A stretch of 64,000 nucleotides of DNA from Oricola sp. (lineage in GTDB: Bacteria > Pseudomonadota > Alphaproteobacteria > Rhizobiales > Rhizobiaceae): contig NZ_JALEGV010000008.1 in assembly GCF_022763245.1 (NCBI RefSeq), forward strand, positions 62,001 through 126,000. The letters are read 5' to 3'. Shown here piece by piece: positions 36,156-44,096 of this stretch (its first letter is position 1; every line of letters starts with the position of its first letter). Position numbers and translations under genes: made by a program. The notes under the pieces are model-generated. The model had not been told where the DNA came from. It was given only the letters and a program-made list of their open reading frames with translations, and did not search any database.

Positions 36156-36479
36156 TTATCGATCCGTTCGTCTTTGCCCGCGGCGCGCGAATCGCACGAT
36201 CAATCTGCGCCGCCAGCGCCGCACGCGGGCGACGTCATGGGCCAGCACCAGAAGGCCAAGCGGCAGCATCCAGAAGCCCACCACCGGCAGGAATCCCAGC
36301 GCTCCGCCGACGACCAGCGCCGAGCCGAGCGCGATCCGCCCGGCCCTTGAGGCAGGCAGCGGCATTGTCCTGTTGAGAACCCTGATCGTGCTGCGCGTCG
36401 GCCGGTCGCTCGCGCGGCCGGTCTCGCCGGATGCATTCGCCATGATGTCGGTTACCGGTTTCGCCCCGCAGATAGGCAT
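36156..36479 (-). CDS. Small membrane protein of unknown function
   Basis: About 107 residues with one or two hydrophobic segments (GSALVVGGALGFLPVVGFWMLPLGLLVLA, shown in part: LGFLPVVGFWMLPLG) followed by an Arg-rich basic tail. Proteins of this pattern are common in Hyphomicrobiales as uncharacterised membrane proteins. The start is uncertain: 36479 has GAGGGG upstream; 36443 and 36566 are alternatives. Confidence 0.55.
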   Translation of the reverse strand: MPICGAKPVTDIMANASGETGRASDRPTRSTIRVLNRTMPLPASRAGRIALGSALVVGGALGFLPVVGFWMLPLGLLVLAHDVARVRRWRRRLIVRFARRGQRRTDR

Positions 36480-36610
36480 CGCGGGCCCCTCTTTCCACAG
36501 GCGGAGCCACCGCCGGCGACGCCCGCGAAAAATAGGCTCAAAAAAGTTTGATTCCCGCCTTGGCAAATCGGAAGCACCTTTGATATACGCTCCGCTCAGC
36601 CTGAGCGCTA

Positions 36611-36685
36611 TTCCCCGGTAGCTCAGTGGTAGAGCAACCGGCTGTTAACCGGTTGGTCGCTGGTTCGAATCCGGCCCGGGGAGCC
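36611..36685 (+). tRNA. tRNA-Asn (GTT)
   Basis: The acceptor stem TCCCCGG pairs with CCGGGGA, the anticodon loop CTGTTAA carries GTT, the T loop is GGTTCGAATCC, and a discriminator G plus encoded CCA (36683-36685) complete a 75-base tRNA. Confidence 0.97.
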
Positions 36686-36760
36686 AGTTTCAAAAGGGTC
36701 AGCAGTTTCACTGCTGGCCCTTTATGGTTTCCGGCGCCGCCGCTCCCCGCTTTCCTGCCT

Positions 36761-36791
36761 TTAACGTTACGTCAAACTCGTCGGGCAGAAT
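36761..36791 (+). promoter_or_regulatory. LiuR-like palindrome with 19-base promoter spacer
   Basis: TTAACGT (36761-36767) and ACGTCAA (36769-36775) are inverted arms with one mismatch and a 1-base centre. TTAACG (36761-36766), a 19-base gap and CAGAAT (36786-36791) give the long spacer that is typical of MerR-family promoters. It points at the secreted protein gene at 36825. The odd centre makes it the least certain of the four similar sites. Confidence 0.35.
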
Positions 36792-36824
36792 GGCTCTTCA
36801 GAAATGCTGAACCGAGGAGCTGCC

Positions 36825-37253
36825 ATGAAATCCGCGACGACGACATTCGCCGTTTTCACCGCCCTGTCGCTTTCCGGCCTGTCGCCGGCCCATGCGGCGG
36901 ACTATCCGCCGCTCTACCTCGAGATGGCGCTGCCGGAATATCCGGGCGCGACCGTCACGGAGATCGGGCGTTCGAACGACACTCTGGAAGACGGCATCAG
37001 CGTGACGCTGGAAACCGGCGCCTCCTATGGCGAACTGCGCGCCTTCTACGAGCAGGCGCTTCAGGATGCCGGATGGGCCCTCCAGGAAACGCCGGCCATG
37101 GCCGCGATGCGGCAGGCGGGCATGCTGGATAATTTTCCGTTCAACGCGCTCTTTTGCAAGGGCGACGGCACCGGCTTCGCGACCAACACGACCGATTTCG
37201 GCACGGTCCGCCAGATGAACATTTCCGTCACCCGCGGCGCCAACGGCTGCTAG
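36825..37253 (+). CDS. Secreted protein of unknown function
   Basis: 142 residues: a signal peptide (about 1-24, ending AHAA), then a compact domain with the pattern PEYPGATVTE and SYGELRAFYEQALQDAGW, which recalls small periplasmic proteins that measure a squared-difference or stress-type fold, but I cannot assign a family. Two cysteines remain near the C-terminus. GAGGAG lies upstream of the ATG at 36825. It converges with the secreted protein gene that ends at 37265. Confidence 0.65.
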   Translation: MKSATTTFAVFTALSLSGLSPAHAADYPPLYLEMALPEYPGATVTEIGRSNDTLEDGISVTLETGASYGELRAFYEQALQDAGWALQETPAMAAMRQAGMLDNFPFNALFCKGDGTGFATNTTDFGTVRQMNISVTRGANGC

Positions 37254-37264
37254 GCGCCGGGGCG

Positions 37265-37753
37265 CTATTCCTGGCGCACGCGCTCATAGGCTATTTCGTC
37301 GAGAATCAGGCGGACACGGTCCTGCACGCTGCCGGTGCGCGTCGATCCGTCGTCGCAGGCAAATGTCGGCCACGCGGTGATGCGGCAGCCCTGCCAGCGA
37401 CAGAAGCCGTCGAGGCACTCCTCCTCGCGCAGCCTGTAGTTTCCGTCGAGCGTGCGGTTGATGAACGCGCCGCCCTCGTTGCGCCAGACCCAGAAGGAAT
37501 GCTGAACTTCCTTCTCCGCCGGCACCAGATCGCAGGCGATCTCCCGGCTCGCCAGCATCCTGGCCGCACAATCGATCATCGCGTCGCCGTAGCGCACATC
37601 CTCCAGCGGCTGGTCGAGACTGTCCAGGTAGAGGCTCGCGCCGTCGCTCGCCCGCGCCTCCACGGCCAGAAGCCCGGACGCGACCGCCGTCGCCGCGATC
37701 CCGTAAAGGATGCCGCGCAGACACGCTCGCTTGGACCCTGTGCCAATCGTCAT
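37265..37753 (-). CDS. Secreted Cys-rich protein of unknown function
   Basis: 162 residues: a signal peptide (about 1-35) and a mature domain with about seven cysteines, several in the pattern LREEECLDGFCRWQGCR, so disulfide-stabilised in the periplasm. I recognise no family. It is divergent from the photolyase gene. Confidence 0.6.
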   Translation of the reverse strand: MTIGTGSKRACLRGILYGIAATAVASGLLAVEARASDGASLYLDSLDQPLEDVRYGDAMIDCAARMLASREIACDLVPAEKEVQHSFWVWRNEGGAFINRTLDGNYRLREEECLDGFCRWQGCRITAWPTFACDDGSTRTGSVQDRVRLILDEIAYERVRQE

Positions 37754-37882
37754 CGCTGTCCCATGCCCCCTGCGTTTGCATCATCGCAGATACATCAACC
37801 CGCTTCCGCGACCAAGACCGCCCCTCCTCTTTCCCGCGCCGATCGCCCCGCGAGGGCCGGATCCGGCGGTCCGAATTTCGGC

Positions 37883-37912
37883 TGATCCGAATGCGCGCAT
37901 GCCGCGTATCGA
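37883..37912 (+). promoter_or_regulatory. RpoE(ChrR)-type promoter of the photolyase operon
   Basis: TGATCC (37883-37888), an 18-base gap and TATCGA (37907-37912) match the promoter pattern TGATCC-N17/18-TA of the singlet-oxygen sigma factor RpoE of Rhodobacter sphaeroides. The photolyase ATG at 37947 is about 30 bases beyond the expected transcript start. Same pattern as 41859-41888 and 46951-46980. Confidence 0.55.
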
Positions 37913-37946
37913 TCACCATGACCGGAACCACGCTCCCAAGACAGAC

Positions 37947-39413
37947 ATGACCAGCACGAAAAAATCCGACAAGGCCACCGCACCGGTCATCGTCTGGTTC
38001 CGCAACGATCTGCGCGTGGCCGACAACCGGGCACTCGACGCCGCAGCAGAATCGGGGCGTCCCGTCGTTCCGCTATTCGTGCTGGAAGACGCCGAGGATG
38101 CGATCCCGCTTGGCGGCGCGCAGCGCTGGTGGCTGCATCATTCCCTTGCCGCACTTTCCAAGTCGCTCGAAGAACTTGGCGCACCGCTCATTCTTCGCCG
38201 GGGCGATCCGCTGGCGATCCTCAAGGAGATCGCGGACGAAACCGGCGCCGACACCGTCTTCTGGAATCGTCGCTACACGCCGACCCTGACGAAGCGCGAC
38301 GCCGAGATCAAATCCGACCTGCGCGCCGCCGGCTGGACGGTGGAAAGCCATGAAGGGCCGTTGCTGCACGAACCGACGCGCCTGAAGACTGGCTCCGGCG
38401 GCCCCTATCGCGTCTACACGCCCTTCTGGCGCGCCTTTTCCGAGACGCCGCCCCCGCGCCCGCCTCTCGACGCGCCCGACAGCCTGATCGCGCATGACGG
38501 CGACACCGCCTCTGACGAACTTGTCGACTGGTCGCTGCTGCCGACGAAGCCGGACTGGTCGGGCGGCATCGCCGACGAATGGACGCCCGGCGAGGATGGC
38601 GCGGCCGAGAGGCTCGAGCGGTTTCTCGACGAGGCGATCGACGGCTACGGCGACGCGCGCGACTGCCCGGACGGCGAGACCACGTCGAAACTCTCGCCGC
38701 ATCTCGCCTTCGGCGAAATCACCCCGTTCCAGATCTGGGAGGCGACGGAGGAACGGCGCGGCGACGCTCCCTCGTCCGATATGACCAAATTTCGAAAGGA
38801 ACTCGTCTGGCGCGAATTCTCCTGGCACCTGCTGGTCAACTTCCCCGACCTGCCGACCGCCAACTTCAACGAGGATTTCGACGCCTTTCCCTGGCGCGAA
38901 CCGGGCGAGGACCTGACCGCCTGGCAGAAGGGCCGCACCGGATATCCGATCGTCGACGCCGGCATGCGTCAGCTTTGGCAAACCGGCTGGATGCACAATC
39001 GCGTCCGCATGATCGTCGCCTCCTTCCTGATCAAGCATCTGCTGATCGACTGGCGGCACGGCGAGAGCTGGTTCCGCGACACGCTGGTCGACGCCGATCC
39101 GGCCTCCAACGCGGCGAGCTGGCAATGGGTCGCCGGCTCCGGCGCGGACGCCGCCCCCTATTTCCGCATCTTCAACCCGATCCTGCAGGGCGAGAAATTC
39201 GATCCCGACGGTGCCTATGTCCGCCACTTCGTGCCCGAGCTCGAGGCCCTGCCCGACAAATACCTGCACAAGCCCTGGGACGCGCCGGAATCGGTTCTGT
39301 CCAAGGCCGGCGTGAAACTCGGCGACACTTATCCTCGTCCCCTTGTTGAACACGCCGGTGCGCGCGAGCGCGCCATGGTCGCCTATAAAGACATGAAAGG
39401 GAAAGCCGCGTGA
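37947..39413 (+). CDS. phrB: Deoxyribodipyrimidine photolyase (class I CPD photolyase)
   Basis: 488 residues. It uses blue light and FAD to split pyrimidine dimers. The N-terminal antenna-binding Rossmann domain (IVWFRNDLRVADNRAL) and the C-terminal FAD-binding domain with WMHNRVRMIVASFL, DWRHGE and WQWVAGSGADAAPYFRIFNP are complete. Start chosen at 37947, giving the family length; 37899 and earlier codons lie within or before the candidate promoter. The last codon overlaps the start of the FAD oxidoreductase gene, so the two are coupled. Confidence 0.95.
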   Translation: MTSTKKSDKATAPVIVWFRNDLRVADNRALDAAAESGRPVVPLFVLEDAEDAIPLGGAQRWWLHHSLAALSKSLEELGAPLILRRGDPLAILKEIADETGADTVFWNRRYTPTLTKRDAEIKSDLRAAGWTVESHEGPLLHEPTRLKTGSGGPYRVYTPFWRAFSETPPPRPPLDAPDSLIAHDGDTASDELVDWSLLPTKPDWSGGIADEWTPGEDGAAERLERFLDEAIDGYGDARDCPDGETTSKLSPHLAFGEITPFQIWEATEERRGDAPSSDMTKFRKELVWREFSWHLLVNFPDLPTANFNEDFDAFPWREPGEDLTAWQKGRTGYPIVDAGMRQLWQTGWMHNRVRMIVASFLIKHLLIDWRHGESWFRDTLVDADPASNAASWQWVAGSGADAAPYFRIFNPILQGEKFDPDGAYVRHFVPELEALPDKYLHKPWDAPESVLSKAGVKLGDTYPRPLVEHAGARERAMVAYKDMKGKAA

Positions 39414-40783
39414 CCGTCAATGTCGTCCCGCCCGCTACAGCCATGCGCCTGCCGGGCAGAAGAAGGATCGCCGTCATCGGCAGCGGCATTTCCGGCGTCT
39501 CGGCGGCCTGGGCGCTGTCCAAGCGCCACGACGTCACGCTCTACGAGGCCGAAACCCGGCCGGGCGGCCACACCTGCACGGTCGACGTGGATTACGACGG
39601 CAAGCAGATGGCCGTCGATGTCGGCTTCATCGTCTTCAACGAGCGCAACTATCCGAACCTGACCGCACTCTTCGATCATCTGGGCGTGAAGAGCGAAGTC
39701 TCGAACATGAGCTTCGCCCTGTCGCTCGACGGCGGCGCGCGCGAATGGTGCGGCGAGACCCTGCTCTCGCTCTTCGCGCAGCGCAGCAACCTCGTCTCTC
39801 CCTCCTTCTGGTGGATGCTGAAGGACATCCTGCGCTTCAACCGCCAGTGCCTGGCCGACCGGCAGGCGGGCCTGCTCGACCGCGTCACCATCGGCGACTA
39901 TCTGGCGCTGCGCAGCTTTTCCATGCGCTTTCGCGACGACTACCTTATCCCCATGGCGGCGGCCATTTGGTCGACGCCGCGCGTCCGCATGCTGGATTTC
40001 CCGGCGCGCGCCTTCGTCAGCTTCTTCGAAAACCACCGCCTTCTGGAGATCGCACCGCCGCTCTGGCAGACCGTGTCGGGCGGATCGCGAAACTATCTCG
40101 ACCGCATGATCGCGGATTTCGACGGACGCCTCCTGACGGGCGCCGCGGTGCGCGACGTCACGCGTGTCGCCGGCGGGGTCGCCGTGACCAGAACCTCGGG
40201 CGAAACGGCGCTCTATGACGACGTGGTCATGGCCGCGCACAGCGACCAGATACTGGCCATGCGCCGGGCCGAGGCCTCGGCCGAGGAGCGCTCCATCCTG
40301 GAAGCGATCCCCTACAAGCCGAACCGCGTGGTCCTGCACCGCGATCCCGGTTTCATGCCGAAGCGTCGCCCGGCCTGGGCCGCATGGAACTATCTGCGCG
40401 ACGCCAATCGCGGCGAAGAGAGCGAAATCTGCGTGACCTACTGGATGAACCGGTTGCAGAACCTCGACCCGGCCCGGCCGCTCTTCGTGACGCTTAACCC
40501 GGTTCGCGAACCCGCGCCCGGCACGATCTTCGGCGAATGGACCTTCGATCATCCGCAATATGATGCGGCCGCCTTCGCCGCGCAGGCCCGCCTCGCCCGC
40601 ATCCAGGGCCATGGCGGCCTCTGGTACGCCGGCGCGTGGACAGGCTACGGCTTCCACGAAGACGGCCTGCGCTCCGGCCTGTCGGTGGCGGAGGCGCTCG
40701 GCGGCGTCATCCCCTGGCGATCCCGCCACGACACCGCGCCCGCCAATGAGTCATGGCCGGCATTCGTCGAAGCCGCAGAATAG
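39410..40783 (+). CDS. FAD-dependent oxidoreductase (COG2907, amine oxidase-like)
   Basis: 457 residues. The N-terminal FAD-binding motif AVIGSGISGVSAAWAL and the ETRPGGHT segment mark the flavin-containing amine oxidase-like fold. Family members lie next to DUF1365 and CFA-synthase-like genes in many proteobacteria and are linked to modification of unsaturated fatty acyl chains under oxidative stress; the reaction here is not known. It starts with GTG overlapping the phrB stop (GTGA). In this window the usual partner DUF1365 gene is displaced by about 1.1 kb. Confidence 0.9.
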   Translation: MTVNVVPPATAMRLPGRRRIAVIGSGISGVSAAWALSKRHDVTLYEAETRPGGHTCTVDVDYDGKQMAVDVGFIVFNERNYPNLTALFDHLGVKSEVSNMSFALSLDGGAREWCGETLLSLFAQRSNLVSPSFWWMLKDILRFNRQCLADRQAGLLDRVTIGDYLALRSFSMRFRDDYLIPMAAAIWSTPRVRMLDFPARAFVSFFENHRLLEIAPPLWQTVSGGSRNYLDRMIADFDGRLLTGAAVRDVTRVAGGVAVTRTSGETALYDDVVMAAHSDQILAMRRAEASAEERSILEAIPYKPNRVVLHRDPGFMPKRRPAWAAWNYLRDANRGEESEICVTYWMNRLQNLDPARPLFVTLNPVREPAPGTIFGEWTFDHPQYDAAAFAAQARLARIQGHGGLWYAGAWTGYGFHEDGLRSGLSVAEALGGVIPWRSRHDTAPANESWPAFVEAAE

Positions 40784-40995
40784 CCCTAGCGCTTCTCACG
40801 CCTGGCGCGATCGTGGATCTCTCTTGGAAAATGCTGATTGAAGAACGGCGTCCAGGCCCATGCGGGACATGAAGTAGAGATGACCCGAGATCGGCGGAGC
40901 TTAGGAGTCCGGGACGCTTCGACCATCTGGCCCACGCAAGAGCGCCGCACCCGATCTACGATTACAGCATCGGCGCGGCGCAAGCTGAAATGCCA

Positions 40996-41027
40996 CGTAT
41001 GGCCGAAGCGGACGCTCCGGCCATACG
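40996..41027 (-). terminator. Hairpin after the glycine-rich gene
   Basis: A 10-base-pair perfect inverted repeat (CGTATGGCCG at 40996-41005 with CGGCCATACG at 41018-41027) has a 12-base loop with its own short stem. It lies 12 bases after the minus-strand gene stop. The T run that would follow is poor, so it may be a weak terminator or a 3' stability hairpin. The rest of 40784-41038 holds nothing I can assign. Confidence 0.5.
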
Positions 41028-41038
41028 CACAGTCCGAA

Positions 41039-41581
41039 TCAGAGGTATTTCTGCAGCAGCCTGCAGAAGGCGACGAGGTCGCGGTCGTATCCGCGGCCGT
41101 TCACGCCGAGGGCCTGCCGGCAGGTCTTTTTGACTCGCGCCTGGCTCGATCCGGACATTGCGTTGAACCCGCGGACGAGCTGAACGACACCGTCTCCGCC
41201 GCCGCCACCGGCACCACCGCCGCCGCCAGCACCGCCGCCACCGCCACCGGTGCCGCCACCGCCTCCGATGCCGATATCGACGCCCACGCCGGCGCCCGAA
41301 CCACCCGAGCCGCCGATCGAAGCGTTGACCGAGGCTCCGAGCCCGCCGCCGCCCGATCCGCCGAGCGAGGCGCTCGCCGACGCGCTGCCGCCACCGCCGC
41401 CGGACACGCCGACACTGGCGCTCACACCGCCGCCGCTGCGGCCACCGCCTCCAACGGACGCGCTGACGCTCGTTCCGCCGACCGAGGCACCGAGATCAAT
41501 GGCATAGGCGTTCCCGCTGGCCAGGCAAAACAGCGCCGCTGCCGTGATCCGGAAAGGCGCCTGGATCTGAAACGATTTCAT
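41039..41581 (-). CDS. Glycine-rich secreted protein of unknown function
   Basis: 180 residues: a signal peptide (about 1-28, ending AYA), a central segment of about 110 residues made of Gly/Ser/Ala/Val repeats (ASVGGxS and SASLGGSGG-like units) and a compact C-terminal domain with two cysteines (KKTCRQALG and VAFCRLLQKYL). The repeat part may form a flexible or beta-type structure; I recognise no function. It interrupts an otherwise conserved gene set, is read in the opposite direction, and its upstream region is AT-rich. Confidence 0.7.
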   Translation of the reverse strand: MKSFQIQAPFRITAAALFCLASGNAYAIDLGASVGGTSVSASVGGGGRSGGGVSASVGVSGGGGGSASASASLGGSGGGGLGASVNASIGGSGGSGAGVGVDIGIGGGGGTGGGGGGAGGGGGAGGGGGDGVVQLVRGFNAMSGSSQARVKKTCRQALGVNGRGYDRDLVAFCRLLQKYL

Positions 41582-41890
41582 GTCAAAACTCCGCTGGTTA
41601 CTGCTTTCGTCATTGCTCGACGTCCTCCTCCCGGAGTGTCTGCAATGTAAAAATCGTCCCCGCGGCGCTTTAAGGAAAGCCTCTCAAATCTGTAAAATTC
41701 TAAACTGTAAAACTATCTACGATAAGGGGCATCTCAAATACCTGTTTTGAATGAGAATTCAAAAACTAGCTAGAAACTTTACTAGGCGATCACATTTTCG
41801 TGTACGCGATGCCGAAATCCATTATCCCCATGTTTCTGAAGAAAAAATCGCTCTGAAGTGATCCGGAAAACGCCGAAACGCGTAGGATAA
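41582..41890. other. AT-rich intergenic island with inverted repeats
   Basis: About 310 bases, of which 41641-41850 is strikingly AT-rich against the GC-rich surroundings. It holds two copies of CTGTAAAA (around 41690 and 41705), a perfect inverted repeat TTTTGAAT-GAGA-ATTCAAAA (41745-41764), the palindrome CTAGCTAG (41766-41773) and the end of a sigma-E-like promoter (41859-41888). Such AT-rich promoter islands in this order are often bound by the silencer MucR/Ros; that link is inference. It serves the glycine-rich gene leftwards and the DUF1365-cfa genes rightwards. Confidence 0.6.
41859..41888 (+). promoter_or_regulatory. RpoE(ChrR)-type promoter of the DUF1365-cfa operon
   Basis: TGATCC (41859-41864), an 18-base gap and TAGGAT (41883-41888) are close to the Rhodobacter sigma-E consensus (TGATCC-N18-TAAGA). 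If used, the transcript would start near 41895, after the ATG at 41891, so the true start of the DUF1365 gene would be the ATG at 41927. Confidence 0.6.
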
Positions 41891-41926
41891 ATGACGAATA
41901 ATGCGAGCGCGAATACTCAAGCCAGC

Positions 41927-42787
41927 ATGACGACCCTGCACGCCGAATCGAACCCCCGAGAATCCTTCCCGCCCGTGGCCGAAGCCGCGCGGCTCTACCC
42001 GGGCCAGGTGATGCATGCGCGGCTCAATCCGTTCGGTCACCGCTTCACCTATCGCGTCTTCTCGCTGCTGATCGATCTCGACCGGCTTGACGACGCCGAT
42101 CGGCTGTCCGCGGCGTTCTCGGTCAATCGCGCCAACCTCGTCGCCTTCCACGAGATGGATCACCTCCCCGGCGAGACGCCGCAGGCCAGCCTGCGCGCCG
42201 CCGTCGACGCGCTCGTCGCCGACGCCGGCCTCGACCGTCCCGCCAAGGTCCATCTCCTCGCCTATCCGCGCATCCTGGGCTACGTCTTCAATCCGCTGTC
42301 GGTCTATTACTGCTACGGTGCGGACGGCGCCCTGACGGCGGTGATCTACGCGGTGCGCAACACCTTCGGAGAGCGGCACAGCTATGTCTGCCCGGTCGAG
42401 GACGGCCAGATGAGCGCCGCCGGCCTGCGCCAGGAACGCACCAAGATCTTCTACGTCTCACCCTTCATCGATCTCGGCGCGCGCTACCATTTCCGCGTCC
42501 TGCCGCCGGGCGACGCGGTACGATTGCGCATCCTCGAAACCGAACACGGAACGCCGTTGCTGTCGGCCGCCTTCGCCGGCGAGGCCCGGCCCCTGACCTC
42601 CGCGACGCTCCTTGCCCTGGTGACGCGCCTGCCCTTCATGACGCTCAAGGTCATGGCCGGCATCCACCTCGAAGCGGCGAAGCTGTGGCTGAAGGGCGCG
42701 AAGTTCCATACGCGCGGCGCACCGCCGCAAGCGGTCAGTTACCGTGATGGCGACGCCCCTCTGGCACCGGTGAAACAATCCGGCTAG
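41927..42787 (+). CDS. DUF1365 domain-containing protein
   Basis: 286 residues from the ATG at 41927, or 298 from 41891. The family sequence HARLNPFGHRFTYRVFSLLIDLD and NPLSVYYCY are typical. DUF1365 proteins are of unknown activity but are almost always encoded with a FAD oxidoreductase (COG2907) and a CFA-synthase-like methyltransferase, so a role in fatty acyl chain modification is inferred. The start at 41927 is preferred because the promoter match at 41859-41888 would place the transcript start after 41891. cfa follows after nine bases. Confidence 0.9.
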   Translation: MTTLHAESNPRESFPPVAEAARLYPGQVMHARLNPFGHRFTYRVFSLLIDLDRLDDADRLSAAFSVNRANLVAFHEMDHLPGETPQASLRAAVDALVADAGLDRPAKVHLLAYPRILGYVFNPLSVYYCYGADGALTAVIYAVRNTFGERHSYVCPVEDGQMSAAGLRQERTKIFYVSPFIDLGARYHFRVLPPGDAVRLRILETEHGTPLLSAAFAGEARPLTSATLLALVTRLPFMTLKVMAGIHLEAAKLWLKGAKFHTRGAPPQAVSYRDGDAPLAPVKQSG

Positions 42788-42796
42788 TGTCGCGCC

Positions 42797-44083
42797 ATGA
42801 GCGCAGATTACGAATTGACGAGCGGATCCGCCTCACAAGGGGGATTCGCGGAAACATTGAAGACGGATGCGGTGCGGCTAACGCCGGACAACATCCGCCG
42901 GACCCTTCAGGGCATTCCGCTGAAGGCGAAGCTGGCCTTGCGCGCCGCGATGCAGCTTCCGCACGGCACATTGACCGTGCAACTGCCGGACGGGCGGGGA
43001 ATCAGCGTCGGCGGCAACGCGCCCGGACCGGACGCCGAACTGATCCTGCACAACTGGAACCTGCCCCGCCGCGCCCTGTCCGAAGCGACCGTCGGCGTCG
43101 GCGAGAGCTACATGGACGGCGACTGGGACAGCCCGGACGTGACCGCCTTCCTCGAACTCTTCGTCGCCAACGAGACGCTCGGGTACCAGATCGCCCGCGC
43201 CAACCGCCTGTTCCGCGCCTTCAACACGTTCCGCCACTGGCTGAACCGCAACACCAAGACCAATTCCAAGCGCAACATCTCGGCCCATTACGATCTCGGC
43301 AACGACTTCTATTCGCGCTGGCTCGACAGCAGCATGACCTACTCCTCCGCCCTCTATGGCGAAGGCGCCAATGACCTGCCGTCGGCCCAGGCCGCCAAGT
43401 ACCGGGCGCTCGCCCGCGCGACCGGCATCGGCCCGGACGACCATGTGCTGGAGATCGGCTGCGGCTGGGGCGGTTTCGCCGAATTCGCGGCCACCGAGAT
43501 CGGTTGCCGCGTCACCGGCCTAACGATCAGCCAGGAGCAGCTCGATTTCGCCCGCAAGCGCATCCGCCGCGCCGGCCTCGACGACAAGGTGACGCTGAAG
43601 TTCCAGGATTACCGCGACGAGACCGAGACCTATGACCGGGTCGTGTCGATCGAGATGTTCGAGGCGGTCGGCGAGCAGTACTGGCCGACCTATTTCGACA
43701 AGCTGCGCGACGTGCTGAAGGCGGGCGGCCGCGCAGGCCTCCAGATCATCACGATCAACGAGCGCGCCTTTCCCGAATACAAGGCCAATCCGGATTTCAT
43801 CCAGCGCTACATCTTCCCGGGCGGCATGCTGCCGACGCCGCAGATCCTCGACGCGCTAACCGCCGAGCGCGGCCTCTCCCGCGTCGCCGAACGCGTCTTC
43901 GCTCAGGACTACGCCCGCACCCTCGCCGCATGGCGCGAACGCTTCCAGCACGCCTGGGAAGACATCGCCAATCTCGGCTTCGACACCCGCTTCAAGCGCA
44001 TGTGGGAATTCTATCTCCACTATTGCGAGGCGGGTTTCCGCGACGAGTTCATCGACGTCCGCCAGATCGTCTACGCGCGGTAG
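42797..44083 (+). CDS. Cyclopropane-fatty-acyl-phospholipid synthase family protein
   Basis: 428 residues. SAM-dependent methyltransferase acting on unsaturated acyl chains of membrane phospholipids. Visible are the ISAHYDLGNDFYSRWLD segment, SAM-binding VLEIGCGWGGFAEFA and the YFDKLRDVLKAGGR motif, as in CFA synthase. The partner genes (DUF1365, FAD oxidoreductase) suggest it could make a modified product other than a plain cyclopropane ring, as shown for related RpoE-controlled methyltransferases in Rhodobacter. Substrate is unproven. Confidence 0.93.
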   Translation: MSADYELTSGSASQGGFAETLKTDAVRLTPDNIRRTLQGIPLKAKLALRAAMQLPHGTLTVQLPDGRGISVGGNAPGPDAELILHNWNLPRRALSEATVGVGESYMDGDWDSPDVTAFLELFVANETLGYQIARANRLFRAFNTFRHWLNRNTKTNSKRNISAHYDLGNDFYSRWLDSSMTYSSALYGEGANDLPSAQAAKYRALARATGIGPDDHVLEIGCGWGGFAEFAATEIGCRVTGLTISQEQLDFARKRIRRAGLDDKVTLKFQDYRDETETYDRVVSIEMFEAVGEQYWPTYFDKLRDVLKAGGRAGLQIITINERAFPEYKANPDFIQRYIFPGGMLPTPQILDALTAERGLSRVAERVFAQDYARTLAAWRERFQHAWEDIANLGFDTRFKRMWEFYLHYCEAGFRDEFIDVRQIVYAR

Positions 44084-44096
44084 GCGTGAAGCGGGA

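Noticed and set aside
40784-41038. Possible gene remnant in the 255 bases after the FAD oxidoreductase
   Set aside because: No frame gives a recognisable protein; only the hairpin at 40996-41027 stands out.
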